Source of the DNA: an uncultured Roseibium sp.
Lineage (GTDB): Bacteria > Pseudomonadota > Alphaproteobacteria > Rhizobiales > Stappiaceae
Direction of reading: 5' to 3'
DNA length: 64,000 nucleotides
Assembly (NCBI RefSeq): GCF_963675985.1
Contig: NZ_OY780958.1
Location: forward strand, 2,356,001-2,420,000
The position numbers and the translations under genes are program-made. Every line of letters starts with the position of its first letter. Position 1 is the stretch's first letter. Below the pieces are notes generated by a model, which had not been told where the DNA came from, did no database searches, and saw only the letters and a list, made by a program, of their open reading frames with translations. Shown here one piece after another: positions 17,672 to 26,695 of this stretch.

Positions 17672-18169
17672 CTAGTTCCCCTGGTCGTTCTCTTGAACCG
17701 ACCAGCTTTCCGTATCGTGGTCCGGGTGTTGATAGGTCACCATGGTGGCGAGAAACGGCAGGGCGATCTCGTCTTCTTCGGTGCGGGTCGCCGGCAAGCC
17801 GGCCAGTTGATCCACATAAGGCAGCTTTCCTTCCAGCCCGTACTGGACGGTCGGCGCGATCTCTTCGGGGTGATCGAAGGCGCCGATCGCCAGCCCCAGG
17901 TCGTCAGGCGCCTCATAGGTCAGCGGTGTGCCACAGTCCCGGCAAAAGCCGCGGCGGACATGGTTTGAACTCTGGAACCGCGCGGGCTCGCCTCGAGTCC
18001 ACGTCAGTTCCGCCCCCTTTTCAAGGCCGACCAGCGGCGCATAGAAGGACCCGAAAGCCTTCTGGCACATGCGGCAATGGCAGATGGACGCCGTTCCGAG
18101 TCCGCCATCGACCCGAAACCGCACCGCTCCACACTGGCAGCCGCCGGAGTGGGATTGAGAGTGTCTCAC
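17672..18169 (-). CDS. GFA-family zinc protein
   Basis: 165-residue member of the glutathione-dependent formaldehyde-activating (GFA/CENP-V) fold. The zinc-binding cysteines are visible in GGCQCGAVRF, CHCRMCQKAFGS and the later RDCGTPLTYE. Most members have no proven activity; the Gfa name comes from a Paracoccus protein once proposed to join formaldehyde and glutathione. Its ATG overlaps the cysS stop by four bases, and cimA begins four bases after its end, so it is tightly embedded in a cysS-GFA-cimA operon. The functional link to these biosynthetic genes is unclear. Confidence 0.88.
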   Translation of the reverse strand: MRHSQSHSGGCQCGAVRFRVDGGLGTASICHCRMCQKAFGSFYAPLVGLEKGAELTWTRGEPARFQSSNHVRRGFCRDCGTPLTYEAPDDLGLAIGAFDHPEEIAPTVQYGLEGKLPYVDQLAGLPATRTEEDEIALPFLATMVTYQHPDHDTESWSVQENDQGN

Positions 18170-19587
18170 CGCTTGACCTCCCAGGTGGTGATGCGCTGGC
18201 CGGTTTCGGAGTCTTTTGAATCCTTTAGCAGAATCCCTTCAGAGGCCAGTTCATCGCGGATCCGGTCGGCTTCGGCCCAGTTTTTCCCTTCGATGAAGGC
18301 AAGGCGTTCGGCGACGCGGGCCTCGATGGCCGCGTTGTCTATGTGACCGGTTTCGGCCTTGACCGGTGCGAGCCCTAACAGCACGGCCGATGCAGAATAC
18401 TCCGCCAACCTTGCGGGATCCTTTTGCGCCTCGGAAGCAAGTGCATGAAGCGCCTGAATGGCTGCGACCGTATTCAGGTCGTCACCAAGCGCATCCAGAA
18501 CGTCCGCCGCCGGTTGGGCAGCGTCCGCGACAAGGTCCGGCCACTTGGACAGAAGCCGCTCCGCCTCTTCCAGCTTTCGTACGGAAAAGTCGATCGGCTC
18601 CCGATAATGCGTCATCAGCATGGCGAGGCGCAGGACTTCGCCCGGCCACTTGCGACCGCCGAAGGCTTCGGTTTCCAGAAGATCGTGGATGGTGACGAAG
18701 TTGCCCTCCGACTTGGACATCTTCTTGCCTTCCACTTGCACGAAGCCGTTGTGAAGCCAGTAGTTGGCCATACGGTCGTTGCCATGGGCGCAGCAGGATT
18801 GGGCGATCTCGTTTTCGTGGTGGGGGAAGATCAGATCGAGCCCACCGCCGTGGATATCGAATACCTCACCGAGGTGGGCTTCGCTCATGACCGAGCATTC
18901 GATATGCCAGCCGGGCCGTCCGCGGCCCCAGGGGCTGTCCCAGCCCGGTTCCTCGGCAGACGACTGTTTCCAGAGCACGAAGTCACCCGGGCTCTTCTTG
19001 TGGCTTTCGACCGCGATCCGCGCGCCTGCCTTCTGTTCTTCGAGATTACGTTTCGACAGGCTGCCATAGGCCGGCATGGAGGCCGTATCGAACAGCACCT
19101 CCCCGTCCGCCTCATAGGCATGGCCTCGGGCGATCAGGGTTTCGATCATTCCGATCATACCGGGAATATGTTCGGTTGCCCGTGGTTCCACGGTCGGCGC
19201 GAGGCAACCCAGCGCCCGAACATCGGCATGATACTGATCGGCGGTCTTTTCGGTCACCTGGCGGATGGCGTCGTTGAGGCTCATGCGGCCGGTCTCGATC
19301 TCGGTGCCGAAATCCCGCAAGGCCCGCGCGTTGATCTTGTCGTCGACGTCGGTGATGTTGCGCACGTAGGTGACGTGATCCGCGCCATAGAGATGACGCA
19401 GCAGGCGGAACAGGACGTCGAAGACGATCACCGGCCGCGCGTTGCCGATATGGGCGAAGTCGTAGACGGTCGGGCCGCAGACATACATGCGTACGTTCTT
19501 TGGATCGATCGGAACGAAGTCCTCCTTCGATCGGGTCAACGTATTGGTGAGCTTCAGTCCTTTGGCATTGGACGTTGCTTCGCTCAT
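18166..19587 (-). CDS. cysS: Cysteine--tRNA ligase
   Basis: 473-residue class I aminoacyl-tRNA synthetase charging tRNA-Cys. The HIGH-type motif is FAHIGNARPV, the KMSKS motif is KKMSKSEGNFVT, and zinc is bound by the Cys in YVCGPTVYD together with the WHIECSVMSEAHLG region. Length is normal for the family (~460). It heads the minus-strand operon with the GFA gene and cimA. The 340 bp upstream to the L,D-transpeptidase gene contains the promoters of both divergent units. Confidence 0.97.
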   Translation of the reverse strand: MSEATSNAKGLKLTNTLTRSKEDFVPIDPKNVRMYVCGPTVYDFAHIGNARPVIVFDVLFRLLRHLYGADHVTYVRNITDVDDKINARALRDFGTEIETGRMSLNDAIRQVTEKTADQYHADVRALGCLAPTVEPRATEHIPGMIGMIETLIARGHAYEADGEVLFDTASMPAYGSLSKRNLEEQKAGARIAVESHKKSPGDFVLWKQSSAEEPGWDSPWGRGRPGWHIECSVMSEAHLGEVFDIHGGGLDLIFPHHENEIAQSCCAHGNDRMANYWLHNGFVQVEGKKMSKSEGNFVTIHDLLETEAFGGRKWPGEVLRLAMLMTHYREPIDFSVRKLEEAERLLSKWPDLVADAAQPAADVLDALGDDLNTVAAIQALHALASEAQKDPARLAEYSASAVLLGLAPVKAETGHIDNAAIEARVAERLAFIEGKNWAEADRIRDELASEGILLKDSKDSETGQRITTWEVKR

Positions 19588-19927
19588 GGCAATCGGTCTC
19601 CTGGCCGGCTGGCCGGGCGGTCCGTCTTAAGGAGCAATTTGCCAAGAGGGAACGGCCACAGCCAGCGGTGTCGCTAGCTGCAAATAATGGTGATCGAAAT
19701 GATGTTCCGTGCGACCGTCATCATGGGCGCTGTTATGGCCCGCTTTCCGTCCGCCGGTCAAGGCGCAATTCGAGTGGCTGTTTTGGCACCGGTTTTATCG
19801 GCATCGGACGGATATCGTTCCGCTCTGGCCAGTCCCCGCGGACCCGACGTCTTCTTTAACTGGACTGTCCTGGGAACTGCGCTACGCTCAAGGTGGTCGA
19901 GGCGAATCAAGATGAGATATTTTCCTA
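19588..19927. other. Intergenic region without a supported gene
   Basis: 340 bp between divergent cysS and the L,D-transpeptidase gene. Small open frames occur, but none has a ribosome site, recognisable motif or conserved context. I see no clear operator or RNA structure; it must contain the two divergent promoters. Confidence 0.6.
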
Positions 19928-21586
19928 ATGCGCGTGACGTTCCTTAAATCGATACTTCTCGCGGGCCTGGTTCTGGCTGCCCCGCATTTTGCCAATCTGC
20001 CGCTTGTCGGCAGCGCCTTGGCCCAGTCGGCCGCGCCTGAGGCGGCTTTCACAGCCCCGGAAGCCTATCCGGAACCAACGACTCCCCTCGCCAAGGGCAT
20101 CCGCGATGCCATCATCGAACTGGACGAAACCGAGGTTACCGAGTTTTACGCCAAGCGCGGCTTTGCAACGATCTGGCTGAACAAGAACGGCTTCAATGAG
20201 CGGGCGCATCTGACGATCGCCGCCTTCGCGGACGCCAATGCCCATGCGCTCAACCCGGAGAATTACGGACCGCTGAAATTCATCAACCGGAGCGAGAATG
20301 CCAAATCACTCGAGGACTGGGCCTCCATCGAACGGGATCTCACCCAACAGTTCCTCCGCTACGCCACGCATATGTCTTCCGGACGGGTGCAGCCCAACGA
20401 GGTCAACAAGGCGCTGAACATCTTTCCGCACCGGCCGAAACCCTCCGTCCTTTTGGAAAATGTGGTGGGCGCCAGCGATTACGCCGCGTTCCTGGAAACG
20501 CTCGCCCCCGACACGCCGCAATATGCCCGGCTTCAATTGCGCCTGGCGGAGTATCGCCAAAAGGCCGAGGAAGGCGGTTTCGTGGTTGTTCCCGAAGGGG
20601 AAGTCCTGAAACCGGGCATGACCGACGACAGGCTTGGCGTGCTGCGCCAACGCCTGATCGAGGAAGACTATCTTAATCCGACCATTCAGACCGGAGATGT
20701 CTATGACGGTGCGCTTGTCGACGCGGTCAAGGAATTCCAGTCCTACCACGGACTGAAAGTCGACGGTGTCATCGGCGCGGATACGCTGGCGGAAATGAAT
20801 GTGCCGATCGAACAACGGCTGATCCAGATGGAACTCAACATGGAGCGCCGCCGCTGGATGCCGAACAACCTGGGCGAGACCTATGTCTTCGTCAATCTCG
20901 CCGACCAGGTTCTGAAGGTGGTCAAGAAGGACAAGACCTGGCTGGCGACGAAGGTCGTGGTCGGCAAGCCCTATCATGCTACTCCGGTCTTCACCGGCGA
21001 AATGACCTATGTCGAGATCAATCCCTACTGGAACGTTCCCTATTCGATCGCAACCAAGGAATATCTGCCGAAGTTGCGCAAAAATCCGGGCGCCCTCTCC
21101 TCCCAGAACATCCGCCTTTTCGAAGGCGGAACCGAGATATCACCGTCGCAGATTGCCTGGAGTTCCTATTCCCCGTCGAATTTTCCCTTCAAGCTGCGAC
21201 AAGACCCGGGCAGCAAGAATGCCCTTGGCCGCATCAAGTTCATGTTCCCGAACAAGTTCAACATCTACATCCACGACACGCCGGCCAAGGCTCTGTTCAA
21301 CAGGGCGCAACGCTCCTTCAGCCATGGCTGTATCCGCGTATCGGAGCCGTTCACGCTCGGCGACACGCTGCTGGCCGATCAGGGGTACGACAAGGCACGC
21401 CTTGAGGCGATCCGGGACAGCGGCGAACGAACGGTTGTCAAACTGCAGAAACCGATCCCTGTGCACATCACCTATCTGACGGCCTGGATGAACAAGGACG
21501 GCTCAACCCACTTCCGTAAGGATATCTACGATCGCGACGCGATTTTGCTGAAAGCGCTGGCACGCGCCATGACGGAAAACCTTTAA
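19928..21586 (+). CDS. YcbB-type murein L,D-transpeptidase
   Basis: 552-residue periplasmic enzyme that makes 3-3 cross-links in peptidoglycan or attaches proteins to it. A signal peptide ends near SALAQSAAPEA. A helical substrate-domain scaffold occupies ~60-200, a peptidoglycan-binding PG_binding_1 repeat lies at ~225-290 (LVDAVKEFQSYHGLKVDGV), and the YkuD catalytic domain ends with SHGCIRVSEPFTL, where H466 and C468 are the catalytic residues. The domain order and ~550-residue length match the LdtD (YcbB) branch. Beta-lactam exposure typically raises dependence on such enzymes. It stands alone between cysS and a small-peptide gene. Confidence 0.93.
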   Translation: MRVTFLKSILLAGLVLAAPHFANLPLVGSALAQSAAPEAAFTAPEAYPEPTTPLAKGIRDAIIELDETEVTEFYAKRGFATIWLNKNGFNERAHLTIAAFADANAHALNPENYGPLKFINRSENAKSLEDWASIERDLTQQFLRYATHMSSGRVQPNEVNKALNIFPHRPKPSVLLENVVGASDYAAFLETLAPDTPQYARLQLRLAEYRQKAEEGGFVVVPEGEVLKPGMTDDRLGVLRQRLIEEDYLNPTIQTGDVYDGALVDAVKEFQSYHGLKVDGVIGADTLAEMNVPIEQRLIQMELNMERRRWMPNNLGETYVFVNLADQVLKVVKKDKTWLATKVVVGKPYHATPVFTGEMTYVEINPYWNVPYSIATKEYLPKLRKNPGALSSQNIRLFEGGTEISPSQIAWSSYSPSNFPFKLRQDPGSKNALGRIKFMFPNKFNIYIHDTPAKALFNRAQRSFSHGCIRVSEPFTLGDTLLADQGYDKARLEAIRDSGERTVVKLQKPIPVHITYLTAWMNKDGSTHFRKDIYDRDAILLKALARAMTENL

Positions 21587-21722
21587 CGCCGACAAATCAA
21601 AGACTTACATCTTGTTAAGCTATTTGAACGCTAGCTGAACGCACCGCTCAGCACCGGTTCAAGAGCGCTCTCCTATGGTCTGGCTGTTTTCGAAGGGTCG
21701 GAACCAGTTCAGGAGTATCGAG

Positions 21723-21911
21723 ATGTTCGCCCGTTTGTTCGCGTTTGCCTTTCTGGCTGTTTTGCTGATTGGACCTTTGGCCGCACTTGCAACTTTTGCC
21801 GGTTACCCGCACACTCCCAATGCTGCAACGCAGCAGAAAAGCATGTGCCTGGCGACAGGAATCGGTTGCGGCTCTGGCCACGTTCTGCTTCCCGCAATCG
21901 GGCGCATGTAA
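21723..21911 (+). CDS. 62-residue membrane or secreted peptide
   Basis: Starts MFARLFAFAFLAVLLIG, with a clear AGGAG seven bases before the ATG at 21723; a longer frame to 21675 lacks a ribosome site. The first ~25 residues form a hydrophobic signal or transmembrane helix. The remainder is short and polar with two cysteines (SMCLATGIGCGSG). It lies 64 bp upstream of a BigR/SqrR-like ArsR gene on the same strand, so the two may be co-transcribed. No family is recognised. The cysteine pair next to a persulfide-type sensor is suggestive only. Confidence 0.6.
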   Translation: MFARLFAFAFLAVLLIGPLAALATFAGYPHTPNAATQQKSMCLATGIGCGSGHVLLPAIGRM

Positions 21912-21975
21912 TCATTCGTAACCGTGAAACCTGACTTTGCTTGCAGGTTTCCCCATTTTTTGGCATTGTCCGAGC

Positions 21976-22320
21976 ATGGATTACACAGCACTTGAAAATA
22001 AAGCGGAAGATGCCGCAGGCTTTCTGAAGATGCTCGCATCCGGCCCTCGGCTACTGCTGATGTGCCAGATGTGGGACAAGGAATGCAGCGTCGGCGATCT
22101 TGCCGAGAAGACGGGCATGCGCATGCCGACCGTCTCGCAGCAGCTTTCGCTTCTGCGTGCGCAGGGACTTGTCGAAACCCGCCGGGATGGCACAACCATC
22201 TATTACAGGCTGGTGAGCAAGGCCGCCCAGGAAATCATGGGCATCCTCTATTCGCATTTCTGTCAGCCTGATCTTCCGGGGAAGGTTTCCCAAGTCCTCG
22301 AGGCAGAGCACGCCGACTAG
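21976..22320 (+). CDS. ArsR-family regulator, BigR/SqrR (persulfide-sensor) type
   Basis: 114-residue winged-helix repressor starting MDYTALENKAEDAAGFL. The recognition helix is RMPTVSQQLSLLRAQGLV and the wing TRRDGTTIYYRL. Cysteines lie at 30 (RLLLMC), 37 and 96 (YSHFC). C30 and C96 match the two cysteines that, in Rhodobacter SqrR and Xylella BigR, form a di- or polysulfide on reaction with sulfane sulfur. This is family knowledge applied to visible residues. No persulfide dioxygenase or sulfide:quinone reductase gene is nearby. A strong terminator follows. The likely regulon is itself plus the upstream peptide. Confidence 0.82.
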   Translation: MDYTALENKAEDAAGFLKMLASGPRLLLMCQMWDKECSVGDLAEKTGMRMPTVSQQLSLLRAQGLVETRRDGTTIYYRLVSKAAQEIMGILYSHFCQPDLPGKVSQVLEAEHAD

Positions 22321-22346
22321 GCGCCGCCGCGATAGAACAAACGCAC

Positions 22347-22377
22347 AAAAGGCAGCCCTGGCGGGGCTGCCTTTTTT
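22347..22377 (+). terminator. Rho-independent terminator after the ArsR gene
   Basis: GGCAGCCC (22351-22358) pairs with GGGCTGCC (22364-22371) over five bases, flanked by AAAA and followed by TTTTTT. With T-rich sequence on one side and A-rich on the other, it can also serve the converging creA gene. Confidence 0.9.
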
Positions 22378-22431
22378 CATTCCCAGCGACAAGATCCGGG
22401 CCGACGTTTCAGGTGTCGCCGCAGCGCGGCA

Positions 22432-22941
22432 TCATTTTTTCATGTAATCGCCGCAGCGCGGCGCGGGGGCATCGCCCCATGGCATGATCGGCACAGTGGA
22501 TGTGGAATTCTTCGGGCTGCCTTCGATCAGCTTGTCCGAATAGACCAGATAGACCAGGACGTTCCGCTTTGCATCGCAGCCGCGAACGATGCGCATCTTC
22601 TTGAAAAGAAACGACCGCCGCTGGCGGAACATCTCCTCACCCTGTTCGAATTTCTCCTTGAACGTGACCGGCCCGACCTGCCGGCAGGCCAGAGAAACGT
22701 CGGAAACCTCTTCAGCGACGCCAATCCATCCGGAAATGCCCCCCTTCTCGGGAACCGTAAAATGGCAGGCAACCCCGTCGATGATCGGATCGTCGATGGC
22801 GTAGGTTGCCAGCTTGTGGTCGGGCGTCAGGAACTTCCACACCGTGGACTTCTTGAAAATGAGATCGGGTTCATCGGCTGCAAAGACCGAGCTCACGCTC
22901 AGTATCAATGCAAGAACCGCTGCTGCTAGAGCGCGTTGCAT
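22432..22941 (-). CDS. creA: CreA-family periplasmic protein
   Basis: 169-residue exported protein. I use the ATG at 22941, which follows GAAGGA, rather than the TTG six bases upstream. A signal peptide ends near SVFAADEPD. The mature part has the CreA pattern: KKSTVWKFLTPDHKL, then DDPIIDGVACHFTVPEKGG, a cysteine-rich DVSLACRQVG, and FKKMRIVRGCDAKRNVLVYLVYSDK. CreA was named from the enterobacterial creABCD locus, but its role is unknown. The family name is firm and the function is not. It is convergent with the ArsR gene. Confidence 0.88.
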   Translation of the reverse strand: MQRALAAAVLALILSVSSVFAADEPDLIFKKSTVWKFLTPDHKLATYAIDDPIIDGVACHFTVPEKGGISGWIGVAEEVSDVSLACRQVGPVTFKEKFEQGEEMFRQRRSFLFKKMRIVRGCDAKRNVLVYLVYSDKLIEGSPKNSTSTVPIMPWGDAPAPRCGDYMKK

Positions 22942-23046
22942 GGACAAGTCCTTCGGAGACAGTTTCAGATGTTCCCGATGTGGGAACGCCTCGGCTTCAT
23001 GTCCAGTCCGGCGACCTCAGGAGGATCCGGCCGCCGGGCCATCAAC

Positions 23047-24186
23047 TCACGCGCCGGCCGGTTCGAGATTCCGTTCAGACTTTTCGCCTTCCGCCCCGTC
23101 GGCAGGCCTTTCGGCCGCCTCGGCATCGCCGGTAACATCTTCCAGCGAGAGATCGAGAACATCGGCGTCAGAACCAGCATCGTCACCGGCGCTGTCTTCC
23201 CGGAACATTTCGGGTTCCGCCTGCGCCGCCGCCCCGCGCAGCGCATCCGCCAGATCCTGATCTCTTTCCGTGGTCCAGATCTGGGGAATATCGAGCCCCT
23301 GAGCTTCATCGTAGGCTCTGGCGACGTTGAACGGCATGTTACGTTCATAATCCCCGTACGCCGCAAAAGCCGTGTCCATGGCGGCCTTGGTCGCCGTGTA
23401 TGTCCCCCTCAGCCCTTTGCCTTCCTGAACGCAGGAAAAAACGGTGTCGCGCAAGAAGACCAGAAATCCGGCGGTAGCGGAAACGGCCTGATCAATCCGC
23501 TCTGCGCCGACCAACGCCTTGCCGCGGCCCGGCATCAGCGCATTGGGCCGGAAAGCCACAATACGGTTGAGAGCCCTGGGCCAGTCGGTCAGATGGGCGT
23601 CGCCGCAATAGGAGGCGACCTGGTTGGCAACGAGGTCTCCTGAGAACAGAACACCGGCGTCCGGAACCCAGACGACCACGTCGCCCATGGTGTGGCCGCG
23701 CCCCAGGTGCATGAGCCGCACTTCCCTGCGTCCAAGGCTGATCGACATGGAGGATGCGAAGCTCATCGTCGGCCGGATTTGGGCAGGCAACCGCTTCGCG
23801 CCGTCGAAAAGATCCGGTGAGCGGGACAGGGACAGCGAGCGATCCGCCTGACCCCGTTCGTCGATCATGCGTTTGGTCAGGTCGGAGGTGATGATCTCAC
23901 CGGGCTCGAATGCCGCAGCGCCGAGGCTGGAATCCGCATGGTAGTGGGTCAGGACCACGTGCTTGACGGGCTTGTCGGTCACCTTCGCGATTTCCGCCAG
24001 CACCGCTTCCGCACCGTTCGCCGTTGGCTGGGCATCCACGACCAGAACCGAGTTCTCCCCGACAACCACACCGGTGTTCGAGCCTCCCTCCACGCAAAAG
24101 GCATAACAATCCCTGCCGATTTCCCGGAAGGAAACCTTCTTGTCCAGCGTGCCGGCGTCGTTCTTGGCAGTAACGTTCTTGTTCAT
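23047..24186 (-). CDS. Metallo-beta-lactamase-fold hydrolase, SoxH-like
   Basis: 379-residue cytoplasmic protein with no signal peptide. The MBL fold covers ~15-320: VVVGENSVLVVDAQPTANG, metal motif LTHYHADSSLGA (H81, H83, D85), HLGRGHTMGDVVVW, LFSGDLVANQ and the PGRGKALVG loop. The usual His after the motif Asp (HxHxDH) is Ser here, as in the SoxH-like branch, which often shows divergence at this site, so the second metal may be missing. The family's MPFNVARAYDEAQG motif is present. The C-terminal ~60 residues are acidic and unlike the core. Substrate is unknown. It precedes creA on the same strand with a ~100-bp gap. Confidence 0.85.
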   Translation of the reverse strand: MNKNVTAKNDAGTLDKKVSFREIGRDCYAFCVEGGSNTGVVVGENSVLVVDAQPTANGAEAVLAEIAKVTDKPVKHVVLTHYHADSSLGAAAFEPGEIITSDLTKRMIDERGQADRSLSLSRSPDLFDGAKRLPAQIRPTMSFASSMSISLGRREVRLMHLGRGHTMGDVVVWVPDAGVLFSGDLVANQVASYCGDAHLTDWPRALNRIVAFRPNALMPGRGKALVGAERIDQAVSATAGFLVFLRDTVFSCVQEGKGLRGTYTATKAAMDTAFAAYGDYERNMPFNVARAYDEAQGLDIPQIWTTERDQDLADALRGAAAQAEPEMFREDSAGDDAGSDADVLDLSLEDVTGDAEAAERPADGAEGEKSERNLEPAGA

Positions 24187-24621
24187 GGCCGTCTCTCGTT
24201 TTTATCTGCGCGGTCAGCAAGTGCCGTTGAGTGAACCAATCCCTGTGCAAAGGCTCCCAATACCTCTGGCCTGGAACACGGTCTCAGGATAACGGACCGA
24301 TTCGCAAATACTTGCCGTCTAATCTTTTCCAAAGCGCCGCCTTTTCAACAGATAGATCACACCTTGCGGACATCCACTAGATATAGAAGGGGTTCTTACT
24401 CCAAGCGCCAACCCGTTTCCTTTCCTCGGTGATCTCATCACTTATGCGGAGCCCTGACCCCGCATGCACTTTGCTAACCGGGAACAATGGCAGTATCTGG
24501 ACAAGCGAAATCGTTTTACCAATCATGCTTGACTGCGGCCTAACCGGGAAATCGGGCGACCTGGCGGACCTCTTGACGGCCGACATCTGCAAAAGCGGCA
24601 ACAGGCCGGCTACAATCGATC
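24187..24621. other. Long intergenic region without a supported gene
   Basis: About 435 bp between divergent MBL and MarR genes. It is less GC-rich than its surroundings, with AT-rich patches around 24310-24400. A 70-codon open frame at 24429-24641 has no ribosome site or recognisable feature, and runs into the MarR start. It probably holds two promoters only. Confidence 0.5.
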
Positions 24622-25173
24622 ATGACTGGTATACAGACTGAGCCTTGCGTGAGGTTGGATAGGCGGGAAATGGACGACGTGAAAAGATCTTCTCCGGCCA
24701 CGGGTCAAGAAGCCGAGACGGATGAAATCCTGGCGCTGGAGGAATTCCTGCCCTATCGTCTGGTGGTCCTGGCCGAGGAGGTCAGCCGGTCCTTTTCGCA
24801 GATCTATGCCGCGGAATTCGGCATCGGCGTTCCCGAATGGCGGGTCGTCGCCCTCATCGGACAATGCCATCAGGTCACGGCCAAGGTCGTCGGCGAACGC
24901 AGCACGATGCACAAGACGAAGGTCAGCCGCGCCGTAGCCAATCTGGAGAAATGCGGCCTCGTGACCCGCGCTCCCAATCCGGACGACATGCGCGAAAACT
25001 TCCTGACCCTTACGCCAAAGGGTCAGAAGATGTACGCGGATCTCGTTCCGAAGGCGCTTGCCTTTTCCAAGATGCTGATGGACGCCCTCGATCCGGCGCA
25101 GCGGAAAGCGCTGGAGGAGATCATTGCGCAGCTGACCCGCGCATCGAGCGCTTTCCGGACCCCTGGAAAATAG
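24622..25173 (+). CDS. MarR-family transcriptional regulator
   Basis: Up to 183 residues. An alternative ATG at 24670 (MDDVKRSSPATG) would give 167, and neither has a strong ribosome site. The winged helix is clear: YAAEFGIGVPEWRVVALIGQ, recognition helix STMHKTKVSRAVANLEKCGLV and wing NPDDMRENFLTLTPKG. One cysteine lies in the recognition helix (C in EKCGLV) and another in GQCHQVT. It is transcribed away from the MBL gene across 435 bp and is followed 140 bp later by a DUF2865 gene. Ligand and targets unknown. Confidence 0.88.
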   Translation: MTGIQTEPCVRLDRREMDDVKRSSPATGQEAETDEILALEEFLPYRLVVLAEEVSRSFSQIYAAEFGIGVPEWRVVALIGQCHQVTAKVVGERSTMHKTKVSRAVANLEKCGLVTRAPNPDDMRENFLTLTPKGQKMYADLVPKALAFSKMLMDALDPAQRKALEEIIAQLTRASSAFRTPGK

Positions 25174-25312
25174 AATTTCCAGCCGACAGAAGCGCCGATC
25201 CCACCCGCATTAACTTCAATGCAGAGCTTTGGTTGCTATCCTTGCGGTTCCTGCCAATAGTGACGACAGGGAAGGCGCCGGGGTGACGCGCCTCAAGGGT
25301 CTGGGAAAAGGT

Positions 25313-26695
25313 ATGACGGTATCTCGACCGGCAGCGTTCGGCTTTTTGGTCAGGGTCTTTGCCCTGGCCGTTGCGTTGACGGCCGGATTCCCGCAATCCG
25401 CCGCATTGGCGGCAAGCTGCGACCGTCTCAAGGCCGAGCTCAACCGCCTGGAAAGGCAGGGCGGCGCCTCTCCGGCTGTCGCCAAGTGGCAGGGACAGGC
25501 GCGTCTCCAGCAAAAAGCAATCACGGCGGCCGAGCGTGACGCGCGTTACTTTCAATGCGCCACATTGACCACAGTCCCGAAATGCCGCCAGCTCAATGCG
25601 AAAATCGCCAAAATGCAGGCGAACCTCAGAGCCATCCAGAAACAGGCTGCCCGCGCGGAGCGAAAGTCTCCCAACAGCGCCAGACGTGTCCGGCAGATCC
25701 GGGCATCGCTCGAGCGGCAAAACTGCCTGGCGCAGGCACGGGCGTCTTATTCCCGCCGAGAACCAGAAATCACCGCAAGAAGCGGCGGAAACACTTCCAG
25801 TGCCAATTTCTTCCAGCGCCTCTTAGGGCGATCCCGGCATGTCGCGGTCAGCGAAAGCGATGGCGATATGAAAGTGCTGAAATCGCGCAGACGCCTGGTC
25901 TCCTCGAACAGCTCGGACGGGGTGCATTTTCCGGCAGGCGGCACCTACCGGACCATGTGTGTGCGCACCTGTGACGGCTATTACTTCCCGGTCAGTTTTG
26001 CGACCGGCCGCGATCAGTTCGTCAATGATGCCGCCCGCTGCGGTGAGATCTGCCCGGCCGCTGAAACCGAACTTTTCGTGTACCGGAACCCGGGCGAGAC
26101 CCAGGAAAACATGACCTCGCTGACCGGTATTGCCTACGGAGACCTGGAAAACGCCAACCGGTTCAAGAGCGAATACGTGGCCGGCTGCAGTTGCCGCAAC
26201 CCCGCCCGCCAGGACACGGCCGGCAAGCTGGCGCCGATCACCCAGAGCGACCGCGATCTGTTCACCATCAACGGGGCAAAAGTGTCCGTCCTGGTCCGGG
26301 GCAAGGCGAAGGGCATTCGCTCCACGCTGGCCGTCAACGGCAGCGAACCCGGCTCCACCGCATTCAATCTGTCCCGCGAGCCGCTCCAGCCCGACCATCT
26401 GCCGGCCTATCTGGACCCGGATACCAGGCTCAATCTCGAAGAGGGCTTCAATCTTCTGGCGTCGCTGAGGACAACTTCTTCCGGCGAAGACGCCTCTGTT
26501 TCCGAAGCCGCGCAAGAAGAAGTCCCCCGCGGCCTTCCGGTGCTTTCAACGGAAAGGCCGGCGTTGAAAACCGGAGCCTCTCCGGTCGCACCGGTCTTTT
26601 CGGAAAACACCACCTCCCCGGGGCAAGCAGACGCGGAAGCTGCTTCCAAGACCCCTGTCAGGGTAGTCGGTCCAGAATATTTTGTCGCCCAATAA
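25313..26695 (+). CDS. DUF2865 periplasmic protein
   Basis: 460-residue exported protein typical of Rhizobiales. I place the start at the ATG at 25313, after GGGAAAAGG, with a signal peptide ending near SAALAASCDRL. A basic coiled-coil segment with paired cysteines follows (about 30-150). The DUF2865 core then has GTYRTMCVRTCDGYYFP, CGEICPAAETELFVYRNPGE and the disulfide-rich AGCSCRNPAR. Its role is unknown; family members are thought to act in the envelope. The final 38 bases overlap the convergent gltX end, so the two genes share sequence at their 3' tails. Confidence 0.88.
   Translation: MTVSRPAAFGFLVRVFALAVALTAGFPQSAALAASCDRLKAELNRLERQGGASPAVAKWQGQARLQQKAITAAERDARYFQCATLTTVPKCRQLNAKIAKMQANLRAIQKQAARAERKSPNSARRVRQIRASLERQNCLAQARASYSRREPEITARSGGNTSSANFFQRLLGRSRHVAVSESDGDMKVLKSRRRLVSSNSSDGVHFPAGGTYRTMCVRTCDGYYFPVSFATGRDQFVNDAARCGEICPAAETELFVYRNPGETQENMTSLTGIAYGDLENANRFKSEYVAGCSCRNPARQDTAGKLAPITQSDRDLFTINGAKVSVLVRGKAKGIRSTLAVNGSEPGSTAFNLSREPLQPDHLPAYLDPDTRLNLEEGFNLLASLRTTSSGEDASVSEAAQEEVPRGLPVLSTERPALKTGASPVAPVFSENTTSPGQADAEAASKTPVRVVGPEYFVAQ

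Noticed and set aside
15195..18219. Long plus-strand frames opposite rarD, cimA and the GFA gene (252 and 753 residues)
   Set aside because: Shadow frames of well-supported minus-strand genes; the predicted proteins are Arg/Gly/Asp-biased without domains.
19687..19947. 86-codon frame in the cysS/L,D-transpeptidase gap
   Set aside because: It runs into the transpeptidase gene and has no ribosome site or recognisable motif.
24429..24641. 70-codon frame before the MarR gene
   Set aside because: No ribosome site, no family, overlaps the MarR start.
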